DNA of 64,000 nucleotides, taken from positions 248,001 through 312,000 of the forward strand of contig NZ_JACTVJ010000005.1 in assembly GCF_014493765.1 (NCBI RefSeq). The letters run 5' to 3'. Shown piece by piece: positions 34,811 to 42,844 of this stretch (the stretch's first letter is position 1; each line of letters opens with the position of its first letter). The position numbers were made by a program, and so were the translations under genes. The stretch comes from Streptomyces polyasparticus. GTDB taxonomy: Bacteria > Actinomycetota > Actinomycetes > Streptomycetales > Streptomycetaceae. The notes beneath the pieces are model-generated. The model searched no databases. It saw only the letters and a list, made by a program, of their open reading frames with translations, and was not told the origin of the DNA.

Positions 34811-35542
34811 ATGAACGGCAAGGTGGCGCTTGTGACCGGCGGCAGCCGCGGTATCGGTGCGGCGATCGCGATGGCGCTCGCCGAGGCGGGTGCCGATGTG
34901 GCGATCACGTATGTGCGCGGCGAGGAGGCCGCCCGCGAGGTGGTCGCCAAGATCGAGGCGACCGGCCGGCGCGGGCTCGCGGTACGGGCCGACGCGGCGG
35001 ATCCGGCGGCGGCGGTCGGAGCCGTCGAGGAAACCTGCGCGGCGTTCGGACGGCTGGACATCCTGGTCAACAACGCGGGTGTCGGCGCGATCGCACCGAT
35101 GGAAGAGCTGTCACTCGAGACGGTGCAGCAGCTGATCGACATCAACATCCGCGCCACATATCTCACCACCCAGGCCGCCGCGGTCCGGCTCGGCCGAGGC
35201 GGGCGGATCATCACGATCGGCAGCTGCATGGCACAGCGGGTGCCGGGTCCCGGCGGGACGCTGTACGCGATGAGCAAGGCGGCGATGACCGGGCTGACCA
35301 AGGCGCTGGCACGCGAGTTGGGCGGGCGTGGTGTCACGGCGAACGTGGTTCACCCCGGCCCCGTCGACACCGACATGAACCCGGCCGACGGCCCGTACGC
35401 GGAGCCGCAGGCGGCGATGACGGCACTCGGCCGCTACGGGACGACGGCCGAAATCGCCTCCATGGTGCGGTACTTGGCGAGCGATGAGGCCTCGTACGTC
35501 ACGGGGGCGGAGTTCGCGGTGGACGGGGGCCATGCGGCCTGA
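34811..35542 (+). CDS. Short-chain dehydrogenase/reductase (FabG-like)
   Basis: Predicted 243-residue NAD(P)H-dependent oxidoreductase. Cofactor motif TGGSRGIG at about residues 8-15, NNAG at about 86-89, catalytic Ser in TIGSC and YAMSK for Tyr/Lys; C-terminal GAEFAVDGG is typical of 3-oxoacyl-reductase-like SDRs. ATG 34811 is chosen because GGAGG lies 8 nt upstream; a nearby ATG at 34805 is in frame. It is monocistronic; substrate unknown. Confidence 0.9.
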   Translation: MNGKVALVTGGSRGIGAAIAMALAEAGADVAITYVRGEEAAREVVAKIEATGRRGLAVRADAADPAAAVGAVEETCAAFGRLDILVNNAGVGAIAPMEELSLETVQQLIDINIRATYLTTQAAAVRLGRGGRIITIGSCMAQRVPGPGGTLYAMSKAAMTGLTKALARELGGRGVTANVVHPGPVDTDMNPADGPYAEPQAAMTALGRYGTTAEIASMVRYLASDEASYVTGAEFAVDGGHAA

Positions 35543-35592
35543 CGGTCAGCGGACGGGCCGCGCGGCCTGACAGTCAGGACGCGGCCTGACAA

Positions 35593-36417
35593 TCACGCGT
35601 GGCCGTCCCGCTCGGCCTGGAGGCGCTGCTGCTCGGCGTCGTCGGCACGGGTCGCCGTCCTGTGGGCGGCGACGAACCGGCCGACGACGTCGAGCAGTTC
35701 GTCCCGGGCAGCCAGACCTTCGGCTCCGGGCTGGGCGAGGGCCTGGCGGAGGGCTGCCTGCAGGGCCTCGCGCGGCGCGGGCCAGGGGCCCGTGGTGAAA
35801 CGGGCCTGCTGTGCGTGCTCGATCAGGCGCCGGACCTCCGCCGCGGTGTCCGTTTCGGTTGCGTCCCCGGCCCGCGGCGGGATCGCATCGGTCAAGGCCA
35901 TGAGCAGCAACTCGTGCACCCAGGCCGTCATCCGGACGTCCGTCGTGGCAGCATCCAGACGGCGGTCCACGTACCGGACATACGCGGCCATCGCGTCACC
36001 GCGCACGGCCGGGAGCGCCTCGGCCAGGGCCGCGCGCAGCCGGGGCACTTCCGCCGCCGGCAGCGTCATGACGACCGCACTCGCACCGCGGGCCAACGCC
36101 AGCTCGGTGGCGGCCTGTTCGGCGGCCGCGCCGTCCGGGTCGGCCCCGCCGGAGCGGAAGTCGATGACTTCGAATCCGGCCCCGTCCACCGGTTCTCCGG
36201 TCAGCGCACCGGCCGCCCGTACGTATCCGGCCCTTCCGAGAGCACGGTCGATGTCGCGCAATGGGGGCGCGGCCGAGGGCGGGCCCTCCCGCTGCAGGAT
36301 GGAGTCGCCTTCGCGTTCGATCCGGCAGCGGTCGGGCCATCGGGCACCGGGCACGGCGACCTCGGCAGTCCAGGGGTCGCCCGCGACGAGCCGGGCTTCG
36401 TAGCGCTTCAGGGGCAT
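35593..36417 (-). CDS. Uncharacterised protein, partner of the DUF6236-like gene
   Basis: Predicted 274-residue soluble, Ala/Arg-rich protein without signal or membrane segment. The first 45 residues (MPLKRYEARLVAGDPW and on) look like a small beta domain; the rest is mostly helical. It follows the DUF6236-like gene by 49 nt on the same strand, so the two are probably one operon. I do not recognise the family. Confidence 0.6.
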   Translation of the reverse strand: MPLKRYEARLVAGDPWTAEVAVPGARWPDRCRIEREGDSILQREGPPSAAPPLRDIDRALGRAGYVRAAGALTGEPVDGAGFEVIDFRSGGADPDGAAAEQAATELALARGASAVVMTLPAAEVPRLRAALAEALPAVRGDAMAAYVRYVDRRLDAATTDVRMTAWVHELLLMALTDAIPPRAGDATETDTAAEVRRLIEHAQQARFTTGPWPAPREALQAALRQALAQPGAEGLAARDELLDVVGRFVAAHRTATRADDAEQQRLQAERDGHA

Positions 36418-36466
36418 CGCCGGGCTCCATGGCGGTCACGTGACATGGATCGTGTCCTTTCCGGCC

Positions 36467-37522
36467 TCACGCCAGTGCGCTGCGTACGCGATGCAGGTAG
36501 CTGAAGTCGTGTGCGTCCCGCTCGATGCCGGCCGGGCGGATCTCCCTCGTCGCGACATTGAGCGCATAGCCGCCGACGGTGCCGAGCAGCCAGCCGAGGT
36601 CCGGCAGCAACAGCGCGCCACCGGCCGCGGCCGCCAGGGCCACGGTGACGGTGACCGAGCGGTGCAGCCAGGCCGCGCGGCTTGCGCGTACCGCCGACTG
36701 ATAGCCGGCGACGGCCTGTTCGAGTTCCACCCGCAGCTGTGCGAAGACGTCGGCGGGGTGCTCGTAGTCGCGTCGCAGGTCGCCGAGGAGCCGATGCAGG
36801 GCACGCATGAGCCGCAGCCGCTCGTCGGCGTACTGCTCGCGAAAGGCCAGCACGACGGCCGTCGGGGTACCCGGAGCAGGGACCGGCAGCAGCCTGCCGA
36901 GCTCCATCTCCCAGGCCAGCGCGGCTGATCGGGTCGCGGGCCGGAGCATCGTGCGCGAGGCGTTCGTGCTGTCGGTGTACGGAACGAAAGAGCGGCCGTG
37001 GGGCACATCCCGGCCCGCCCGGTGGGAGAGTTCGCGCGCAACCGCCGACACGGTGAGGTTCTGCACCTCCTGGGACACCGAGAACATCCCGGGGTGACCG
37101 GGCATGCGCGCGGCGAGCCCGCGCCGGACCAGCTCGTCCTCGAACCAGCGGCCGACCTTCGTACAGTAGAGGATCGCTTCGGGCGGCACCGTGGGGCGCG
37201 GAGGTGCCGGGCGTGCGGCCAGGCGGTCCATCTCGGCGAGCAGGACGGTGGCGTGCTGCTGGTCGGGCATGGCCAGGTTCGCGCGGTCCGGGGCGGCCAC
37301 TCCGAGCAGGAGGTGTTGGTCGAGGCAGAGCGGGGTGTAGAGCTCCCGCTGCTCCAGCTCCCTCAGCTCCCGGCCCACCGCCGCCGCACGGATCTCCGGA
37401 TCCGCGGGCACCACCGAGGCGATGCCGTCCCAGTACAGAAGCGACTGGTGGACGACTTCCGTCGGCGGGTTGACCAACGGGTAGTAGAGCAGGACGGCCA
37501 CAGCGGTCCCCCATGTGCGCAC
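36467..37522 (-). CDS. DUF6236-like protein with C-terminal membrane segment
   Basis: Predicted 351-residue protein. The N-terminus LLYYPLVNPPTEVVHQSLLY, with DGIASVVP after it, matches the opening of DUF6236 proteins as I remember them. A hydrophobic segment at about residues 297-316 (VTVALAAAAGGALLLPDLGW) may anchor it. The start is GTG 37522. Function is unknown; no toxin, nuclease or phage-defence motif was seen in it or its partner. Confidence 0.6.
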   Translation of the reverse strand: MRTWGTAVAVLLYYPLVNPPTEVVHQSLLYWDGIASVVPADPEIRAAAVGRELRELEQRELYTPLCLDQHLLLGVAAPDRANLAMPDQQHATVLLAEMDRLAARPAPPRPTVPPEAILYCTKVGRWFEDELVRRGLAARMPGHPGMFSVSQEVQNLTVSAVARELSHRAGRDVPHGRSFVPYTDSTNASRTMLRPATRSAALAWEMELGRLLPVPAPGTPTAVVLAFREQYADERLRLMRALHRLLGDLRRDYEHPADVFAQLRVELEQAVAGYQSAVRASRAAWLHRSVTVTVALAAAAGGALLLPDLGWLLGTVGGYALNVATREIRPAGIERDAHDFSYLHRVRSALA

Positions 37523-37687
37523 CGACAACCGGCGATCAACGCTAGCCGAGCGGCGACGCGACCCACCTCCGTATCCCCGAACGAGGGACGGGGGCCGCCG
37601 ATGGCACCGCCGGCCTGGAGGCGAACCAAGGGGTGGCGCGCCCCGCCTGCGCACGCGTACGGCGGCGTGTCCTGCCCGCGCAACAGA

Positions 37688-37723
37688 TGAGGCGCACCGG
37701 GGCTGTCCTCCCGGTGCGCCTCA
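37688..37723 (-). terminator. Terminator of the allantoin operon
   Basis: Thirteen-bp arms TGAGGCGCACCGG (37688-37700) and CCGGTGCGCCTCA (37711-37723) pair perfectly around a 10-nt loop, 21 nt past the alc stop codon. Confidence 0.85.
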
Positions 37724-37744
37724 AGCCTGGTCAGGGCAGGGGCG

Positions 37745-38866
37745 TCAGCCGCCCAGCTCCTGGTGGCGGGCCGCCAGCTTCGCGGTGCCGTCCTCGGTCA
37801 GGGAGCCGAAGAGGCGCAGGCGCGAGAAGCCGCCGTCGGGGTAGATGTCGATACGGACCTGCGAGCCGACGACCGGGGCGTCCAGGACGAACCGGTGGTT
37901 GGTGTCGGGCTGCAGGCGCGTGCGCGGCAGGAACTCCTGCCACTCGGCGTCCTCGGAGGAGCGCACCGAGAGCGAGGCCCAGCCGGCCGAGTTGCCCTTG
38001 AGGTACGCGGTGTCGATCTCGATCGCGCGGATCGAGGACTCGGCGACGAGCTGGTAGTTGATCCAGTCGTTGCCGTTGTCGCGGCGGCGGGCGGTCTCCC
38101 AGCCGTCGTCCATCTTGCGGGAGCGGCCCGGGTTGATGGTGTTGACCGGCGAGGAGTAGAAGCGGTTGGAGGCGTCGAGCACCTGGCCGCCGTTCTCCAG
38201 GGCGACCACGTCGAACGAGCCGAGCGCAGCGAGCCACTTGGGGTCCGGCACGACCTCGCCGTGCACGCGCAGACGGGCGATGCCGCCGTCGGGGTGCTGG
38301 TTGACGCGCAGGTGCGTGAAGCGCTGCTCGGCCGTCACCTCGAAGCCGTTGGCCGCGTGGCCGCCGACTGCCGTACGGGGAACGATGGTCGTCCACTTCA
38401 CGTCGTCGGCGAGGAGCTCCTCCGGGGTCGGCGCCAGGGCGCCTTCCCAGTTGGTGGCCTCGACCGAGACGGCCTGCGGCATGTTGCCGCGGAAGTGGGC
38501 GGTGTCCACGACGATGCCGCGGATGACGCCCGGGGCGCCCAGGCGCACCAGCGCCCAGTCGTGGTCGTCGGCGGTCGGCCAGGGCTGCTCGGCCGAGACA
38601 CCGCGGCGGCGGCGGGTCTCCCAGCCGTCCATGACCTTGCCCTTGTGGCCGAAGTGCTCGGGGTCGAACTCGGCGGCCTCGGGCACGAGCAGGTTCTCGC
38701 GCATCGCGAAGAACTCGTCGTTGGCGGCGATGACACCGGCGCCGAGGGTGCGGTCGGCGAGGTTGGCGTAGTGGGCGAACGGGAAGTCCGCGCTGCGGTA
38801 GTCGGCCCAGGGGTCGCCGCCGCCGTACGGGTTCGCGTTGCCGGTGAACGAGGGTATGGACGCCAC
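37745..38866 (-). CDS. alc: Allantoicase
   Basis: Predicted 373-residue enzyme that hydrolyses allantoate to ureidoglycolate and urea in purine degradation. It has the two allantoicase repeats: GKVMDGWETRRRR with DHDWALVRLGAPGVIRGIVVDTAHFRGN, and SRKMDDGWETARRRDNGNDW with INYQLVAESSIRAIEIDTAYLKGN. Each repeat ends in a HPDGG/YPDGG-type turn. GTG 38866 is the start, with AAGGA upstream, only 4 nt after the allB stop, so the genes are co-transcribed and probably coupled. Its product ureidoglycolate yields the glyoxylate that malate synthase in this window can use. Confidence 0.95.
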   Translation of the reverse strand: MASIPSFTGNANPYGGGDPWADYRSADFPFAHYANLADRTLGAGVIAANDEFFAMRENLLVPEAAEFDPEHFGHKGKVMDGWETRRRRGVSAEQPWPTADDHDWALVRLGAPGVIRGIVVDTAHFRGNMPQAVSVEATNWEGALAPTPEELLADDVKWTTIVPRTAVGGHAANGFEVTAEQRFTHLRVNQHPDGGIARLRVHGEVVPDPKWLAALGSFDVVALENGGQVLDASNRFYSSPVNTINPGRSRKMDDGWETARRRDNGNDWINYQLVAESSIRAIEIDTAYLKGNSAGWASLSVRSSEDAEWQEFLPRTRLQPDTNHRFVLDAPVVGSQVRIDIYPDGGFSRLRLFGSLTEDGTAKLAARHQELGG

Positions 38867-38870
38867 GGTG

Positions 38871-40208
38871 TCAGTTGTTCCTTTCGAGAAGGCGGCCGGC
38901 GGGCTCGGTGAACGCGCCGTCCGCGTAGATGCGCTCGCCGCGCAGCCAGGTCGACTTGACGACACCGCTGAGGGTCTTGCCCGCGTACGCGGTGACCTTG
39001 TTGCGGTGCTGCAGCTCGGCCGCGTCGACCGTGAAGTTCTCCTCGGGCGCGAGGATCGCGAAGTCGGCGTCGCGGCCCGCCTCGATGGCGCCCTTCTGGT
39101 CGAGACCGACCAGGGCGGAGGTGCGCGCGGACATCCAGCGCACCACGTCGTCGAGGGAGTGGCCGCGCTTGGCCGCCTCGGTCCAGATGGCCGCGAGGCT
39201 CAGCTGCAGACCGGAGATCCCGCCCCACGCGGTGGCGAAGTCGTCCGTCTTGAGGTCGGCGGTGGACGGCGAGTGGTCGGTGACGATGCAGTCGATGGTG
39301 CCGTCGGCGAGCGCCTGCCACAGGAGATCCTGGTTGGCGCCTTCGCGGATCGGCGGGCAGCACTTGAACTCGCTGGCGCCGTCCGGGACTTCCTCGGCGG
39401 TCAGCGTCAGGTAGTGCGGGCAGGTCTCGACGGTCAGCTGCACGCCCTCTGCCTTCGCGGCGGCGATCAGCGGCAGCGCGTCGGAGGAGGACAGGTGCAG
39501 GATGTGGACGCGGGCGTTCAGACGCTTCGCGGTGTCGATCAGACCCTTGATGGCCACGTCCTCGGAGATACGGGGACGGGTCTGCAGGTAGTCGCCGTAC
39601 TTCGGGCCGCTGAGGTGCGGGGCCGCGTCCAGCTCCCCCGGGTCCTCGGCGTGCACGATGAGCAGGCCGCCGAAGCCGGCGATCTCGCCCATGGAGGCGG
39701 CGAGCTGCTCACCGTTCAGGTGCGGGAACTCGTCCACGCCCGACGGGGACAGGAAGCACTTGAAGCCGTAGACCCCGGCGTCGTGCAGCGGCTTGAGGTC
39801 CGCGACGTTGTCCGGCAGGGCGCCGCCCCAGAAGCCGACGTCGATGTGCGCCTTGGCGCGTGCGACGTCCTGCTTCGTACGGAGGTTGTCCGTCGTGGTC
39901 GTCGGCGGAAGGGAGTTGAGCGGCATGTCCACGAGCGTGGTGATGCCGCCGGCCGCGGCCGCGCGGGTGGCGGTCCAGAAGCCCTCCCACTCGGTGCGGC
40001 CCGGGTCGTTCACGTGGACATGGGTGTCGACGATGCCGGGGAGGACGGCAAGGTCCCCGAAGTCCTCGAGCCGCGCGCCGGCCGGTACCTCGGCGTCGTA
40101 AGCCTCGACGGCGACGATCTTCCCGCCGGAGACGGTGACCGAGGCGGCCTTCGTCCCTTCCGGGGCGACCACTCTGGTCGAGCGCACCACCAGTTCCACG
40201 TCGGACAC
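38871..40208 (-). CDS. allB: Allantoinase
   Basis: Predicted 445-residue amidohydrolase converting allantoin to allantoate. Metal ligands are visible: HVHVND (two His), the carboxylated Lys in GFKCFLS, HAEDPGE, HILHLSS and TDHSPS. GTG 40208 (product [14 protein letters not shown]) is chosen for the GAGGG 5 nt upstream; two more in-frame GTGs lie 6 and 12 nt earlier. It is first in the allB-alc operon and divergent from the IclR regulator gene. Two TTCC-N7-GGAA palindromes lie between them, one immediately behind the TTGAAT -35-like box. Confidence 0.95.
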   Translation of the reverse strand: MSDVELVVRSTRVVAPEGTKAASVTVSGGKIVAVEAYDAEVPAGARLEDFGDLAVLPGIVDTHVHVNDPGRTEWEGFWTATRAAAAGGITTLVDMPLNSLPPTTTTDNLRTKQDVARAKAHIDVGFWGGALPDNVADLKPLHDAGVYGFKCFLSPSGVDEFPHLNGEQLAASMGEIAGFGGLLIVHAEDPGELDAAPHLSGPKYGDYLQTRPRISEDVAIKGLIDTAKRLNARVHILHLSSSDALPLIAAAKAEGVQLTVETCPHYLTLTAEEVPDGASEFKCCPPIREGANQDLLWQALADGTIDCIVTDHSPSTADLKTDDFATAWGGISGLQLSLAAIWTEAAKRGHSLDDVVRWMSARTSALVGLDQKGAIEAGRDADFAILAPEENFTVDAAELQHRNKVTAYAGKTLSGVVKSTWLRGERIYADGAFTEPAGRLLERNN

Positions 40209-40233
40209 CCTCACCCTCACTTCCGTAGACGAT

Positions 40234-40248
40234 TTCCGTAGAGCGGAA
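40234..40248. promoter_or_regulatory. AllR-type operator 1 upstream of allB
   Basis: TTCC (40234-40237) and GGAA (40245-40248) flank GTAGAGC; arms extend to TTCCG/CGGAA. On the minus strand it directly follows TTGAAT, a plausible -35 of allB. The core agrees at 14 of 15 bases with 40344-40358. Confidence 0.65.
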
Positions 40249-40265
40249 TTCAACGGTCTGTTGAA
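40249..40265. promoter_or_regulatory. Second palindrome in the allB promoter
   Basis: TTCAAC (40249-40254) and GTTGAA (40260-40265) flank 5 nt, adjoining operator 1 and containing the -35-like TTGAA. It could be a second protein site or part of a longer regulator footprint. Confidence 0.45.
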
Positions 40266-40341
40266 CGGAGTCTCGCCCCGGGATTGCGGCCCGTCAACCC
40301 CCTCCCTGTGGGGCGGACGCGGAGCCGCAGGCCAATTGGAG

Positions 40342-40360
40342 GTTTCCATAGAGCGGAAAC
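40342..40360. promoter_or_regulatory. AllR-type operator 2 in the allB-allR region
   Basis: GTTTCC (40342-40347) and GGAAAC (40355-40360) flank ATAGAGC, a perfect 6-bp-arm palindrome with the same TTCC-N7-GGAA core as operator 1. It lies 135 nt upstream of allB and 237 nt upstream of allR and could serve either. The rest of this 388-bp intergenic region (40209-40596) shows no coding frame. Confidence 0.65.
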
Positions 40361-40596
40361 TGAATTTCAGACTACAGAATGGATCAAGGCACAATCAAGA
40401 GAGGACCTGGTCGTACGAAGGCATCGCCCGCAGCCGGACAAACAGGTCCTGACCGGCCGCTATCCGTGTGACACCCAAACCTCGGGCGCCAGGCGAGACC
40501 GATAAGCTGCAGCATTGCCCGCCCGTCACCCTCCGCCGCCCTAGCTGAATCCCTACGGGATGCACCCCTTGATTCAGCGTACGAAAGGACCGCGCC

Positions 40597-41394
40597 GTGC
40601 CGACGTCCAACGCCAGCACCACCGACTCCAAGGCCACCGCAGCTAGCGGCGGTGTCCAGTCCCTCGAGCGCGCCTTCGATCTGCTCGAGCGGATGGCGGA
40701 CGCCGGCGGCGAGGTCGGCCTCAGCGAGCTCTCCGCCAGCAGCGGACTGCCCCTGCCCACCATCCACCGCCTGATGCGCACCCTGGTGGCCTGCGGCTAT
40801 GTCCGCCAGCAGACCAACCGGCGCTACTCGCTCGGCCCCCGTCTGATCCGCCTCGGCGAATCGGCCTCGCGCCTGCTCGGCACCTGGGCGCGCCCCTACC
40901 TCGCGCGCCTGGTCGAGGAGACCGGCGAGACCGCGAACATGGCGCTGCTCGACGGCGACGAGATCGTGTACGTGGCGCAGGTGCCGTCCAAGCACTCGAT
41001 GCGGATGTTCACCGAGGTCGGCCGCCGGGTCCTGCCGCACTCCACCGGTGTGGGCAAGGCGCTGCTCGCGCACACGCCCGCCGAGGAGGTACGGGCGCTG
41101 CTCGCCCGCACGGGCATGCCGGCCGCGACCGAGAAGACCCTCACCACGCCCGACACCTTCCTCGACGCGCTCGAAGAGGTGCGCCGTACGGGATACGCGG
41201 TGGACGACAACGAGCAGGAGATCGGGGTCCGCTGCCTCGCGGTCTCGGTACCCAACTCCCCCACCGCCGCGGCCATTTCCATCTCGGGCCCGGCGGGCCG
41301 CGTGACGGAGGCGGCCACGGACCGCATCGTCCCGATCCTGCAGCAGGTGGCCGCGGAACTCTCGGTGGCCCTGGCCAACACGAACGGCTCCTGA
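40597..41394 (+). CDS. allR: IclR-family repressor of allantoin genes
   Basis: Predicted 265-residue regulator. N-terminal winged helix at about residues 20-80 (GVQSLERAFDLLERMAD, LPLPTIHRLMRTLVACGY); C-terminal IclR effector domain with STGVGKALLA, VDDNEQEIGVRCLAVSV and SGPAGRV. GTG 40597 has AAAGGA upstream. It is divergent from allB-alc, the arrangement of AllR in Streptomyces, which as I recall represses allantoin genes and is released by allantoate-pathway metabolites. The palindromes in the shared region and before aceB are its likely targets. Confidence 0.9.
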   Translation: MPTSNASTTDSKATAASGGVQSLERAFDLLERMADAGGEVGLSELSASSGLPLPTIHRLMRTLVACGYVRQQTNRRYSLGPRLIRLGESASRLLGTWARPYLARLVEETGETANMALLDGDEIVYVAQVPSKHSMRMFTEVGRRVLPHSTGVGKALLAHTPAEEVRALLARTGMPAATEKTLTTPDTFLDALEEVRRTGYAVDDNEQEIGVRCLAVSVPNSPTAAAISISGPAGRVTEAATDRIVPILQQVAAELSVALANTNGS

Positions 41395-41408
41395 CCCGCG
41401 CGCACTCT

Positions 41409-41594
41409 CCCTGAGAGCCTGTCTTTGAACCCCCGTCGTTCGCGCGAAGCGCGGCGCAGCGGCGTTCGGTGCGTGCTCTCGGCGTGCGGCGTCACAGGTC
41501 ATGTGGCGGAGCCACCTGTCCTGGGGCGCCGTGCGCCGAGAGTGCGTGCCGGGCGTCGGGGCGCAGGCGGGGGTTCAAAGACAGGCTCTCAGGG
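41409..41594. repeat. 186-bp element with 27-bp perfect inverted termini
   Basis: The left arm (41409-41435) is the exact reverse complement of the right arm (41568-41594); each contains GAGAGCCTGTCTTTGAACCC on the left strand. The 132-bp interior is GC-rich and itself partly self-complementary (CTCTCGGCG near 41480 against CGCCGAGAG near 41540; ACAGGT against ACCTGT near the centre). It has no ORF. It reads as a MITE-like or REP-like element inserted between allR and its terminator; no flanking target duplication is evident. Confidence 0.75.
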
Positions 41595-41620
41595 GTACGC
41601 CGATCAGTCGGCGTACCCCT
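41591..41620 (+). terminator. Terminator downstream of allR
   Basis: Arms AGGGGTACGCCGA (41591-41603) and TCGGCGTACCCCT (41608-41620) pair perfectly with a TCAG loop. It abuts the right end of the inverted-repeat element, about 200 nt from the allR stop. Confidence 0.8.
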
Positions 41621-41657
41621 CAGTCATGTCCGGACACCCGGGCTCACCCCCCGACTT

Positions 41658-41683
41658 GATAGGCAAGTGACAACTTGCCTATC
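41658..41683. promoter_or_regulatory. Palindromic operator before the ArsR gene
   Basis: Eleven-bp arms GATAGGCAAGT (41658-41668) and ACTTGCCTATC (41673-41683) flank GACA, ending 9 nt before the ArsR start. The position fits autorepression; the AT-rich arms stand out. Confidence 0.75.
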
Positions 41684-41692
41684 GTGGCGGTC

Positions 41693-41986
41693 ATGTCGGA
41701 GGATGTTTTCAAGGCACTGGCCGACCCCACCCGTCGGACCATCCTCGACGAGCTGGCGGAACGGGACGGACAGAGCCTGTTCGAGATCTGCTCGCGCCTG
41801 GCCATGAAGCACGAGCTCGCGCTCACCCGCCAGGCGGTCAGCCAGCATCTGGCCGTCCTCGAGACGGCGGGTCTGGTCGTCTCGCGGCGCGAAGGTCGCT
41901 ACAAGTTCCACGACCTCAATACACAGCCCCTTGAGCAGATCGTCACGCGATGGCTCAGGCCCCGAGCCCCGGAGAGCACCCCATGA
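41693..41986 (+). CDS. ArsR-family repressor (SdpR type)
   Basis: Predicted 97-residue winged-helix protein: VFKALADPTRRTILDELAER at the N-terminus, recognition helix LTRQAVSQHLAVLETAGLV, wing RREGRYKFHDLN. It lacks the Cys metal sites of ArsR/SmtB, so it belongs to the autorepressor/SdpR branch. ATG 41693 is preferred over an upstream TTG. It overlaps the glyoxalase-like gene by 4 nt and is preceded by an 11-bp-arm palindrome, so the pair is very likely self-regulated. Confidence 0.9.
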   Translation: MSEDVFKALADPTRRTILDELAERDGQSLFEICSRLAMKHELALTRQAVSQHLAVLETAGLVVSRREGRYKFHDLNTQPLEQIVTRWLRPRAPESTP

Positions 41987-42369
41987 AGATCCACATCACC
42001 AGCGTCTTCGTCGACGACCAGGCCAAGGCCGAGCGCTTCTACGTGGACAAGCTCGGCTTCGTGAAGAAGCACGACATTCCGCTCGGCGAGGACCGCTGGC
42101 TCACCCTGGTCTCGCCCGAGGCACCCGAGGGCACCGAGCTGCTGCTCGAGCCCGGCAAGCACCCCGCCGTACCCCCGTACAAGAACGCGCTGGTCGCGGA
42201 CGGCATCCCGATCGCCCAGTTCCTGGTCGACGATGTGCACGCCGAGTACAGGCGGCTGCGCGAGCTCGGCGTCACGTTCACGCAGGAGCCGGCCGAGATG
42301 GGCACGGTCACGACGGCCGTCCTGGACGACACCTGCGGGAACCTGATCCAGATCATCCACATGAACTGA
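41983..42369 (+). CDS. Glyoxalase/VOC-superfamily protein
   Basis: Predicted 128-residue VOC-fold protein: MKIHITSVFVDDQAKAERFY, GEDRWLTLVSPE, ELLLEPG and the closing DDTCGNLIQIIHMN. Metal-ligand positions are partly present (Glu in TELLLEP; the late Gln in IQI). ATG 41983 overlaps the ArsR stop and has GGAGAG upstream. ArsR-VOC pairs often handle electrophilic or antibiotic compounds; the substrate here is unknown. Confidence 0.87.
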   Translation: MKIHITSVFVDDQAKAERFYVDKLGFVKKHDIPLGEDRWLTLVSPEAPEGTELLLEPGKHPAVPPYKNALVADGIPIAQFLVDDVHAEYRRLRELGVTFTQEPAEMGTVTTAVLDDTCGNLIQIIHMN

Positions 42370-42377
42370 GGCGCTCC

Positions 42378-42689
42378 TCAGTCACCCGAACCGAGGCGCT
42401 CCACCGCTTCCCGTACCGCGGCGAGGGCGGGCGCGAGTGCGCTCACCGAGCCGATCGAGCCGACGACGAGCAGCAGGGAGCGGCGCAGCCGGGCGGGCTC
42501 GGGTGCGCCGCCGAGCGCCATCGCGTGCAGCGTCGCGAGTTCGTCCTCGGCGATCCCCCGGTCGGGGAACTCCGCCGGATGGCCGACCAGTTCACGGCGC
42601 AGCCTGGACACGGCGGTGAGCAGCTCGCCCACCCGCGCGTCCTCGCCGCTGTCCGTCACCGGCCGCCTCTGCCCCACGCTCTTCAACAC
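42378..42689 (-). CDS. DUF5955-like conserved protein
   Basis: Predicted 103-residue helical protein. VSRLRRELVGHPAEFPDRGI, AEDELATLHAMA and LRRSLLLVVGSIGSVSALAP correspond to a Streptomyces family I know as DUF5955. GTG 42689 has GGGGGA 8 nt upstream. It is convergent with the glyoxalase-like gene (a 5-bp hairpin TGAGG/CCTCA at 42367-42380 lies between). Function unknown. Confidence 0.65.
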   Translation of the reverse strand: MLKSVGQRRPVTDSGEDARVGELLTAVSRLRRELVGHPAEFPDRGIAEDELATLHAMALGGAPEPARLRRSLLLVVGSIGSVSALAPALAAVREAVERLGSGD

Positions 42690-42844
42690 AGTCGATCCCC
42701 CATCGCACGCCGTTGTGCGGTTTTCCTGCCTGTACGCGTTCGTGTTCGTCTTCGCCGAGCGTCCGGGTGGTGGTCAGCCACCCCGGCGCGGGCCGGTGAA
42801 CGCCACCGGGCGCGCAGGGCGCCACCGCGGTCGCGCAGATCGTG

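Noticed and set aside
37523-37687. A coding frame between the DUF6236-like gene and alc
   Set aside because: Frames here are short, lack ribosome sites and do not show Streptomyces third-position GC bias; apart from the alc terminator nothing was found.
41409-41620. A simple double terminator after allR
   Set aside because: Only 41591-41620 has terminator form; the 27-bp arms are 132 bp apart and are better explained as an inserted element.
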